DNA from: Sphingobacteriales bacterium
Lineage (GTDB): Bacteria > Bacteroidota > Bacteroidia > Sphingobacteriales > Sphingobacteriaceae
Assembly (NCBI GenBank): GCA_947478655.1
Contig: CANJWU010000004.1
Span: 1-14,251 of the forward strand
DNA length: 14,251 nucleotides
Direction: 5' to 3'
Shown: positions 8,582 through 14,251 of the stretch, in pieces
Numbering within the stretch: the first letter of the stretch is position 1
Layout of the letters: each line of letters opens with the position of its first letter
Notes under the pieces: model-generated
Told to the model about the DNA's origin: nothing
The model's input: the letters and a program-made list of their open reading frames with translations, nothing else
Databases searched by the model: none
Position numbers and translations under genes: made by a program

Positions 8582-9268
8582 ATGAAAAAGCAGTCCATCT
8601 TTATTTTATTTTTAGCGCTGCTGTTTCTTTTTTTTATAAGCAGTAGTTTTATTGCAACTAGTATAGGTTCTTCGGCCATAAAAATTGCCAGGTTAAAATA
8701 CAATGGTGGTGGCGATTGGTATTCGAGCAGAACGGCTTTAACTAACCTCATCGAATATTGTAATGAAAACTTAAACACCAATATTGCTAAAGAAGAAAGT
8801 ATAGTAGAACCGGGCGCTTCCGAACTATTTAATTATCCTTATATTTTTGCAACCGGACATGGTAATATTACTTTTAATAACCAAGAAGCAAGCAACCTGC
8901 GTAATTATTTAATGGCGGGTGGTTTTATACATTTTTGTGATAATTACGGTATGGATCCTTTTATTCGCAATGCGATGAAAAAAGTATTCCCAGAGTTAGC
9001 CTTTGTAGAATTGCCATTTAATTACCCAATTTATCATCAAAAGTTTAACTTTACCAGTGGCTTACCAAAAATTCACGAACACGATGGCAAACGGGCGCAA
9101 GGTTTTGGTTTAATTTATCAAGGCAGGTTAGTTTGTTTTTACGATTACGAAAGCGATTTAGGCAATGGCTGGGAAGATTTGGGTACTTACCCTTCGGACA
9201 CCGAAGAAACGCGCGAGAAGGCTTTAAAAATGGGAGCAAATATTATACAATACGCATTTACTAAATAG
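8582..9268 (+). CDS. DUF4159 domain-containing membrane-anchored protein
   Basis: A 228-residue protein of the DUF4159 family, whose biochemical role is unknown. The family is thought to share a glutamine-amidotransferase-like fold, but I see no clear catalytic triad and assign no activity. Residues 6-29 are a hydrophobic signal or anchor segment following M-K-K-Q, so the rest is probably periplasmic. Recognisable family elements are R-L-K-Y-N-G-G-G-D-W-Y (37-47), A-T-G-H-G-N (90-95), G-G-F-I-H-F-C-D-N-Y-G (113-123) and the D-Y-E-S-D-L-G-N-G-W-E-D stretch (188-199). Relatives often lie near MoxR/BatA-type genes; here the neighbours are rsmE upstream (zero gap) and a biotin carrier gene 7 bases downstream. 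The start ATG directly follows the rsmE stop. Confidence 0.85.
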   Translation: MKKQSIFILFLALLFLFFISSSFIATSIGSSAIKIARLKYNGGGDWYSSRTALTNLIEYCNENLNTNIAKEESIVEPGASELFNYPYIFATGHGNITFNNQEASNLRNYLMAGGFIHFCDNYGMDPFIRNAMKKVFPELAFVELPFNYPIYHQKFNFTSGLPKIHEHDGKRAQGFGLIYQGRLVCFYDYESDLGNGWEDLGTYPSDTEETREKALKMGANIIQYAFTK

Positions 9269-9275
9269 TTTTAAC

Positions 9276-9776
9276 ATGATTCATATAACTGCAAATAAGC
9301 AATTTACTTTTGAGTTAAACGGAAGCAAAAACGATTTAACCATTACTGGAGAGGAATCCAATATTCAATTTGAAAAAATTGCAGACAATCATTTCAGTAT
9401 ATTAATGGGTACAAAGTCTTATAATGCAGAGTTAATTGATTTAGACTCCGCTAGTAAAACGGCATGCATCAAAGTAAATGGCAACAAATACGATTTAGTA
9501 TTGAAAGACCAATACGATGAATTGTTAAAATCATTAGGCATTGACGCAGGTGCTTCCAAAAAAATAAACGACATCAAGGCGCCTATGCCTGGTTTAGTAT
9601 TGAAGGTATTAGTAAAAGATGGCGATGTAATTAAAAAAGGAGATAATCTTTTGGTATTAGAAGCGATGAAAATGGAAAATAGTATCAAAGCCCCAGCCGA
9701 CGCAACGATTAAATCAGTAAAAATTATTGCTGGTGATAAAGTAGAAAAAAATCAGGTAATGATTTTATTAGCGTAA
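9276..9776 (+). CDS. Biotin carboxyl carrier protein of an acyl-CoA carboxylase
   Basis: A 166-residue protein whose last ~70 residues form a biotinyl/lipoyl domain. K-A-P-M-P-G at 101-106 is followed by the E-A-M-K-M-E-N motif at 129-135, with Lys132 as the expected biotinylation site, and then the second half-domain to the C-terminus. The M-K-M core marks biotin rather than lipoate. Residues 1-90, with N-G-x-K-Y-D-L-V-L and D-Q-Y-D-E-L-L-K-S-L-G, resemble the small linker (BT-like) domain that sits between biotin carboxylase and carrier in propionyl-CoA carboxylase alpha chains. A role as the carrier in acetyl- or propionyl-CoA carboxylation follows. No carboxylase or carboxyltransferase gene lies nearby in the window. 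It is not a typical AccB, which has a Pro/Ala-rich linker. The 3' end overlaps the convergent rhomboid gene by 9 bases. Confidence 0.9.
   Translation: MIHITANKQFTFELNGSKNDLTITGEESNIQFEKIADNHFSILMGTKSYNAELIDLDSASKTACIKVNGNKYDLVLKDQYDELLKSLGIDAGASKKINDIKAPMPGLVLKVLVKDGDVIKKGDNLLVLEAMKMENSIKAPADATIKSVKIIAGDKVEKNQVMILLA
9768..9776. other. Tail-to-tail overlap of convergent genes
   Basis: The biotin carrier gene (plus strand) ends with the TAA at 9774-9776. The rhomboid gene (minus strand) ends with a TAA formed by the complement of 9768-9770. The last codons of both genes therefore share these bases, and there is no non-coding space between the two convergent transcription units. No stem-loop with a T-tract is visible immediately around it. 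Any terminator would have to lie within the coding sequence of the opposite gene, so antisense read-through is likely. That last point is inference. Confidence 0.95.
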
Positions 9777-10379
9777 TACTTGTTCCATAAAATGAACAAT
9801 CACTTTAGGCATCAATAAAATAGTTAATACCACTCCAGCTAAAGCTCCCCAAAAATGCGCATCGTGATTGATGTGATCTGTTGCTTTTTTTGCCGCTACA
9901 TAACAATAACTCAAATATAATCCTCCAAAAATATAGGCTGGAATACCTATGGGTATTATAAAAAGATAAATCTTCGTTAAGGGTAAAAATAAGATATAGC
10001 TAAAAAGCACAGCCGATATCGCGCCCGAAGCTCCTAAACTATAATAACCCGTATTGTTTTTATATTTTATAATGGTACTGATATCACTTAAAAACAATCC
10101 GCCAAAATAGATAACAGCAAATTGCCAATGCCCAATTATTCTTTCTAACTCGAATGCAAAAAAGAAGAAAGTAAAACTATTAAATAATAAATGATTCCAA
10201 TCGGCATGGGCAAATCCACTACTCAACATGCCAAGTAATTTTCTGTTGCGGTGAATACTAAAAGGGTGTAGCATTAATTTACGCAACAATGAAGGGTTGG
10301 CGTAAAATGCATAAATGGAAGTAGCTAAAATAAAAAGGAAAACTACAGTAGCTACTGGGCTTTGCGATATTATTTCCAT
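9768..10379 (-). CDS. Rhomboid-family intramembrane serine protease
   Basis: A polytopic membrane protein of 203 residues from the ATG at 10379. A TTG two codons upstream (10385) is possible but less likely. Rhomboids cleave transmembrane segments of substrate proteins inside the lipid bilayer using a Ser-His dyad. Numbering from the ATG, the catalytic serine is Ser118 in the S-L-G-A-S-G-A motif and the catalytic histidine is His175 in H-D-A-H-F-W-G-A-L-A-G. The helix-2 element H-A-D-W-N-H-L-L-F-N, with the Asn that stabilises the oxyanion, lies at 58-67. About six hydrophobic segments are visible, so the protein has a minimal six-helix rhomboid core without an extra soluble domain. Its start overlaps the end of the M14 peptidase gene by 10 bases, which suggests translational coupling. 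Substrate unknown. Confidence 0.92.
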   Translation of the reverse strand: MEIISQSPVATVVFLFILATSIYAFYANPSLLRKLMLHPFSIHRNRKLLGMLSSGFAHADWNHLLFNSFTFFFFAFELERIIGHWQFAVIYFGGLFLSDISTIIKYKNNTGYYSLGASGAISAVLFSYILFLPLTKIYLFIIPIGIPAYIFGGLYLSYCYVAAKKATDHINHDAHFWGALAGVVLTILLMPKVIVHFMEQVLR

Positions 10380-12115
10380 GTGCAATCTGATTTATTTTCG
10401 ATGCGATAAATAGGATAACGCAAATAACTTTTTTCGAAGTAGGGGGAATGCTGGTAAACAAAATCTAATTGCGCCGCGCCATTATTGGCAAACTTGCTGT
10501 CTGATTTTACTTTTGCTTGCAATAAATTATTTAATGTTGTATCTGTTTTTAATATTTCGGCAGCTAAATCTTCGAACACATAATCGGAGTACCCTTCTTT
10601 TTGTCCTAAACAGGCATCAAAAAAATTCCAATTAAAATAAGAGTCGATGGCTTGTGGTTCTAAGGTTTCCATTATAAAACGAACACCTACTTGATCGGTA
10701 TATACTATAAAATCATTAGCCGAAATATGAAGCATTTGTTCTTTACAAACTGGCTTGGTATTATAATGCAAATAATGTCCTTCGTATGGTTTATTAAGGG
10801 TTTGGTACTGCGATACATAATAACAATTTACCTTTAAATTGTTTAGCTCTTGCCCAATACTTTCTATTTTAATATGATTAGCGCGCAGCCTTTCTATTAC
10901 TTCTTTCCAAGCAAATGGAATAATATAAGCAAAAGGCTTTGCCACAGAATCTGTTGGCTGGTAAGTATCTAAATATTTTACCAGGGTATTTACAGGTTCT
11001 TTTCTATCGTAGTATAAACGGTTTTTACCACTTACCACCGATGGTTTTTGTTTGGCTCTATATCCTTTAAATGCAATCAAACTATTTTTGCTAGAGTCTA
11101 CTTTCCAGTTTAAGGGAAAATATTTTTTTTGCGCATCTAGCGCAATTGCTTTTTCTTTTGCTGCAATTATTTCTGTTTTTAAGCGCACCGAATTTTCGAT
11201 GCTTGCTTTTAAAAAATCTGCAGTAGCAGCAGCGCGTTGATCAAATGGTTTTAGCATGTGCGTTTCTACTGTAAAGCCAATGCAATTAAATAAGGTGGTA
11301 TATCCGCTGGCGTATCGAGGGCTTTCGTAAAAGCCCGACCAGCCTGCATCTGGGCTATCTGTCCAAGCATTAACATATGGAATAGGATTCCATTTTTTTT
11401 CGTTTAAAGATTTTACAATGGCAGGAACAAGTTGCTCCGTCATTAGTGAAGCTAAAGGCTTACTCAGCTTATCTTTTTGAGTAGCAATATAAGTAAGCAC
11501 ATGTTGGTAGTCTGCACCATTGCTGGTATGCGTATCGATAAAAATATGTGGCTGAACTTTTTGAAAAATTTCGACAAATGCAAATGCATTTCTAGAATCC
11601 ATTTTAATAAAATCTCTATTCAAATCTAAGTTTCTAGCGTTAGCTCTAAAACCATAGGCATCTGGGCCATTTTGATTGGCCCTCGAATTTGAATTTCTAT
11701 TTAGCGCGCCATCAATATTATAAATAGGAATAATATAAATTTCACAATCATTTAAGAGTGCCTCGTTTAATCCCTTTGGGAAAAGCATATTTTTTTCGCC
11801 TAATAATGCTGCGGCTAAATAAACGGAAGCATCAATGCCTTCGGGCTCTCCGGGGTGTATACCATTATTAATTAAAATTTTAACCTTGTTAAGCGAATTA
11901 TTTTGATTCGTAATTTTAATTAATTGTAAAGGGTAGCCTGCATCGGTTAATCCAATGTTTTCTAAAGTAATATTCGCATATTTTTTAGTCAAACTTTGAT
12001 AGGCTTCTATACAAGAAAAATAAGTATGGGTTTTGTTTCCGATGCTGTTTTTTTGCGAAAACAAAAAAGTAGAAAACAAAAAGCAGGCAAAAAATAAAAT
12101 GAGTTTCTTAGCCAA
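10370..12115 (-). CDS. Secreted M14-family zinc carboxypeptidase
   Basis: A 581-residue exported metallopeptidase. The first ~20 residues (A-K-K-L-I-L-F-F-A to L-F-S-Q) are a signal peptide. The catalytic domain shows the zinc ligands His87 and Glu90 in the H-P-G-E-P-E-G motif and His196 in D-T-H-T-S-N-G. The substrate-binding R-N-x-D-L-N-R-D-F lies at 161-169, and the general base Glu284 in F-T-V-E-T-H-M-L. Residues from about 330 on form an additional C-terminal region common in Bacteroidota M14 proteins and of unclear function. The enzyme presumably removes C-terminal residues from peptides or murein stems in the periplasm or outside; the substrate is inferred only. The only ordinary in-frame start is a TTG at 12115, 11 bases after the motB-like stop. 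Confidence 0.9.
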   Translation of the reverse strand: MAKKLILFFACFLFSTFLFSQKNSIGNKTHTYFSCIEAYQSLTKKYANITLENIGLTDAGYPLQLIKITNQNNSLNKVKILINNGIHPGEPEGIDASVYLAAALLGEKNMLFPKGLNEALLNDCEIYIIPIYNIDGALNRNSNSRANQNGPDAYGFRANARNLDLNRDFIKMDSRNAFAFVEIFQKVQPHIFIDTHTSNGADYQHVLTYIATQKDKLSKPLASLMTEQLVPAIVKSLNEKKWNPIPYVNAWTDSPDAGWSGFYESPRYASGYTTLFNCIGFTVETHMLKPFDQRAAATADFLKASIENSVRLKTEIIAAKEKAIALDAQKKYFPLNWKVDSSKNSLIAFKGYRAKQKPSVVSGKNRLYYDRKEPVNTLVKYLDTYQPTDSVAKPFAYIIPFAWKEVIERLRANHIKIESIGQELNNLKVNCYYVSQYQTLNKPYEGHYLHYNTKPVCKEQMLHISANDFIVYTDQVGVRFIMETLEPQAIDSYFNWNFFDACLGQKEGYSDYVFEDLAAEILKTDTTLNNLLQAKVKSDSKFANNGAAQLDFVYQHSPYFEKSYLRYPIYRIENKSDCTWK

Positions 12116-12126
12116 TGCGATAAATT

Positions 12127-12780
12127 TTAATAATAAATACGGAGTACCACTCTTCTATTGAAAGCCCTGTTTTTATCTATGGGCTTACCTATGGCATCTT
12201 TGTTTGGTTTAATAGGCTTGGTGTCGCCATATCCAGAAGCTTTTAGCCTTGCGGGCTCAACGCCTCTATCAATTAAATATTGAATGGTATGGGAAGCTCT
12301 TGAAGTGCTCAGCTCCCAATTGGATTTATAGAAATCGTTTGAAATGGGTACGTCGTCGGTATGACCTTCCACATCAATTTTAAAATTTTTAATATCAGAA
12401 CTAGCAATGGCACTCACCACTCTATCAACAACGCTTTTCCCCTCGTCTAACAATTCTGCTTCGCCCGAATTAAACATACCCTTGCTCAGTACATTCATTT
12501 TAATACCATCGGCATCTAATTTGATATCTACTAAACTGTCTGCTTTTTCTTGCACCAACACAGAGTCTAGCGTTTCTTTAATTTGTGCTAAAGTAGATTT
12601 TACTTCTTTTTGATTCAGTTTTTCTTTTACCGAATTGTTTACTGCAGACCAAGCGGTTTGGTCGATAGTAGATACAGAAACAATCAATACGAAAAAGGCC
12701 AATAAATTGGTAATGGTATCGGCATAGGTAATCAGCCAATTCTCATTTTCTTCTTCGAAATGAATTTTTTTTCTGGCCAT
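12127..12780 (-). CDS. MotB/OmpA-type stator-like protein
   Basis: A 217-residue inner-membrane protein with MotB architecture. A short basic cytoplasmic N-terminus is followed by one transmembrane helix (about 15-37) with the W-L-I-T-Y-A-D-T-I-T-N-L-L motif. In this motif Asp21 matches the proton-binding aspartate of flagellar MotB. A linker of about 90 residues, partly helical in look, follows. A C-terminal OmpA-like peptidoglycan-binding domain (about 92-217) shows V-E-G-H-T-D-D at 137-143, N-W-E-L-S-T-S-R-A at 154-162 and N-R-A-F-N-R-R-V near the end. Together with the adjacent MotA-like protein it should form an ion-driven complex anchored to the cell wall. No flagellar gene is present, so a flagellar role is unlikely. 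It is not GldM, which lacks an OmpA domain and is larger. Confidence 0.9.
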   Translation of the reverse strand: MARKKIHFEEENENWLITYADTITNLLAFFVLIVSVSTIDQTAWSAVNNSVKEKLNQKEVKSTLAQIKETLDSVLVQEKADSLVDIKLDADGIKMNVLSKGMFNSGEAELLDEGKSVVDRVVSAIASSDIKNFKIDVEGHTDDVPISNDFYKSNWELSTSRASHTIQYLIDRGVEPARLKASGYGDTKPIKPNKDAIGKPIDKNRAFNRRVVLRIYY

Positions 12781-12785
12781 TCCGA

Positions 12786-13616
12786 TTACTTCTTATTCTC
12801 CGCTTTTAATTGCTTGATAGTGTACGAGCGATCTAAATAGGTCTGTAATTTATCCTTGATAAATAGCGGTGATTTATTTTCGGCAATGAGTTGCACGCCT
12901 TCTAACATTAACTCTTCGCGAATTTTGTTGTATTCGGCATTCAACATAATTTTTTTAGAAACCGGGTAAAAGAATAAATGGGTAAAAGTTACACCATATA
13001 AAGTAACCAATAAACCGGTTGCTAAACCTGGTCCAATTTTAGAAGGATCGTCTAAGCTCGAAAGCATATAAACCAATCCAAATAAAGTACCAAACATACC
13101 AAATGCCGGACCCGAGTTACCCATGTTTTTTAATACTTCGGAAACCTTATGGCTATTCGAATAATTTTCGTCAATACTTGTTTCGCCAATTACCCTTACT
13201 TCGTCTATCGAATAGTTTGTACTAATCAAAGAAAATAAATAGGAAGTAAAATCGTGTTTTTGTTTGTCTTGAATGGTGCGTAAAAATTCTAATCTATTTG
13301 TTTTGTATTCGTTACTCCAAGTAACAATAGATTCAATGTCTTTTTGTAAAACCTTTTGCGTATTAATAGACTGATGAAAAGTTTGCCCCATTTTAGCAAA
13401 AGCCGAACGCATCAATTTACTTGGGTAAATAATAAAAGCGTTGGTTAACAAACCTCCCATTACAATTAAAAAACTGGGTAAGTCTAAAAATCGGTTGATA
13501 AATAAATATGGAAAATGTTCTTTTAAAGGAATAACGCCAATGATATCGAGGATACCAGTCATCAATAAACCTAAAGAAAAAATTATCCAGAAAAACGATA
13601 GTATGGAAAACCTCAT
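12786..13616 (-). CDS. MotA/TolQ/ExbB-family proton channel protein
   Basis: A 276-residue membrane protein with four hydrophobic segments at about 5-27, 45-64, 169-187 and 197-219, and a mostly polar, helical cytoplasmic region (66-165). The conserved channel region is clear: G-P-A-F-G-M-F-G-T-L-F-G-L in helix 3 with Pro170, and T-L-Y-G-V with Y-P-V-S-K-K (Pro218) in helix 4. These correspond to the two conserved prolines of MotA. The basic C-terminal tail is cytoplasmic. Four helices and the MotB-like partner place it closer to MotA than to the three-helix ExbB/TolQ proteins. It also lacks the long cytoplasmic tail of the Zorya defence protein ZorA. The start overlaps the upstream stop by four bases (ATGA), and the MotB-like gene follows after 5 bases, so the three genes are probably co-translated. 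Confidence 0.9.
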   Translation of the reverse strand: MRFSILSFFWIIFSLGLLMTGILDIIGVIPLKEHFPYLFINRFLDLPSFLIVMGGLLTNAFIIYPSKLMRSAFAKMGQTFHQSINTQKVLQKDIESIVTWSNEYKTNRLEFLRTIQDKQKHDFTSYLFSLISTNYSIDEVRVIGETSIDENYSNSHKVSEVLKNMGNSGPAFGMFGTLFGLVYMLSSLDDPSKIGPGLATGLLVTLYGVTFTHLFFYPVSKKIMLNAEYNKIREELMLEGVQLIAENKSPLFIKDKLQTYLDRSYTIKQLKAENKK

Positions 13617-14170
13617 TTGCGAATATATTTTTGATTAATAACAGGAACTTTAAAATCTTTGTCTATTACTTTGGCTTGTTCCCAAACGCGTTTGGCTAAT
13701 TCTACTTCGCCTTTGGTAAAGTATACACTACCTTTTAAACCTAAGGCATCAGATGATTCGCCATAAAACATAGAGCTATCAATATAAGCCAAAGACATAT
13801 CGTAAGTTTTTTTCGAATAAGCGTCTTGCGCTAAACGGTAAAAACGCAACATTTTATTGGCGTCGATTTTTTTAATAGGTTCTTTGTCTTCTTTTGCTAC
13901 GACTGCTTTTTTGTCTTTTTTAACAATCGTATCTTCGGGATTCATTAAATTACTTTGTAAATCTTTCCCGTTAAATTCTAAATAAAACTCTTGCTCATTT
14001 ACATCTAAAGCTAAATCTACAGCAGAGTTTTGGTTTTTATATTTAATTTTTAAACGCGCTTTTGTGGTATCTACTTTTTGAAAAGGATTAGCTTGACCAA
14101 AAGCCACACCAGCAAATAAACAAAACGCGATTATATAACAAAAGGTGTTGGTATAAAATTTCATCCTCAT
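13613..14170 (-). CDS. Small exported TPR-like protein
   Basis: A 185-residue protein I cannot assign to a named family. It begins with a signal peptide: hydrophobic core near residues 8-22, probable cleavage around A-F-G-Q-A. Residues 30-85 contain a segment rich in alternating polar and hydrophobic residues (L-K-I-K-Y, V-D-L-A-L-D-V, E-F-Y-L-E-F). Next comes a Lys/Asp/Glu-rich low-complexity linker (about 81-102), then a helical C-terminal part (about 105-175) resembling two tetratricopeptide repeats, with A-x-x-A-Y and A-K-R-V-W-E-Q-A-K features. A periplasmic scaffold for protein contacts is the natural guess. Two starts are possible, at 14170 and 14164; the second gives M-K-F-Y-T and an equally good signal peptide. 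Its stop overlaps the MotA-like start, which ties it to the stator-like pair. Confidence 0.75.
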   Translation of the reverse strand: MRMKFYTNTFCYIIAFCLFAGVAFGQANPFQKVDTTKARLKIKYKNQNSAVDLALDVNEQEFYLEFNGKDLQSNLMNPEDTIVKKDKKAVVAKEDKEPIKKIDANKMLRFYRLAQDAYSKKTYDMSLAYIDSSMFYGESSDALGLKGSVYFTKGEVELAKRVWEQAKVIDKDFKVPVINQKYIRK

Positions 14171-14176
14171 CTTTAA

Positions 14177-14251
14177 TTAAAATTTATATGATAAATAAAG
14201 TGCGTAATTCAAATTATTTAAAGTAACAGAAGCTGTTTCTCTTTTAAATAC
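14177..14251 (-). CDS. C-terminal end of a probable outer-membrane beta-barrel protein (cut by window edge)
   Basis: The minus strand has an open frame from the window edge to a TAA at 14177-14179, giving 24 residues that end in L-Y-L-S-Y-K-F. The last stretch alternates polar and hydrophobic residues and ends in phenylalanine, the pattern of a final transmembrane beta-strand recognised by the BAM machinery. The stop lies only 6 bases before the TPR-like gene start, as expected for an upstream member of the same operon. In Bacteroidota such barrels next to envelope motors are often PorP/SprF- or OmpW-like, but the fragment is far too short to choose a family. It could also be chance, since a 75-base open frame is not rare, but composition, ending and spacing all agree. 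Confidence 0.55.
   Translation of the reverse strand, partial: VFKRETASVTLNNLNYALYLSYKF

Noticed and set aside
9419..9688. Minus-strand open frame opposite the biotin carrier gene
   Set aside because: Antisense to a well-conserved biotinyl domain; no independent support.
12127..13616. Zorya-type anti-phage defence (ZorAB)
   Set aside because: The channel protein lacks the long cytoplasmic tail, and no ZorC/D/E-like nuclease or helicase is adjacent; the neighbours are a TPR protein and proteases.
12127..13616. GldLM gliding/type IX secretion motor
   Set aside because: GldL has two helices and GldM is a large protein without an OmpA domain; here there is a four-helix channel and an OmpA-domain partner.

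Overview
The window looks like a piece of a Bacteroidota (Cytophaga/Chitinophaga-like) chromosome. The reasons are strongly A+T-rich coding DNA with TTA as the favoured leucine codon, starts preceded by A/T-rich leaders with no recognisable Shine-Dalgarno sequence, and family members typical of that phylum: a DUF4159 protein, a short free-standing biotin carrier protein, a secreted M14 peptidase with a long C-terminal region, and an RsmE beginning MHLFYTP. The assignment is inference from gene content and style, not a phylogeny. Genes fill essentially the whole window. The largest gap is about 29 bases, and I see no RNA genes, mobile elements, CRISPR arrays or convincing terminators.

Plus strand, 1-9776. 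The window opens inside nuoI and runs through nuoJ, nuoK, nuoL, nuoM and nuoN. These are the last ferredoxin-type subunit and five membrane subunits of respiratory complex I (NADH:quinone oxidoreductase), and all the expected proton-path Glu and Lys residues that I can locate are intact. Five more genes follow in the same direction with gaps of 0-29 bases: a DedA-family membrane protein, a CNNM/CBS (HlyC/CorC-type) transporter, the 16S rRNA methyltransferase RsmE, a membrane-anchored DUF4159 protein, and a biotinyl carrier protein of an acyl-CoA carboxylase.

Minus strand, 9768-14251. Six genes form a second tightly packed, probably co-transcribed block, read from right to left: the C-terminal end of a probable outer-membrane beta-barrel protein (cut by the window edge), a small exported TPR-like protein, a MotA/TolQ/ExbB-type proton channel, a MotB/OmpA-type peptidoglycan-binding partner, a secreted M14 zinc carboxypeptidase, and a rhomboid-family intramembrane serine protease. 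Neighbouring genes are separated by 11 bases or less, or overlap. The two blocks converge and overlap tail-to-tail by 9 bases at 9768-9776.

The complex I block is ordinary and well conserved. The most interesting part is the minus-strand block. It pairs a two-protein, stator-like ion-driven motor with a periplasmic TPR protein and a likely outer-membrane barrel, and no flagellar gene is visible. It may be an ion-powered cell-envelope machine, with two proteases encoded in the same block. Its function cannot be deduced from this sequence alone.
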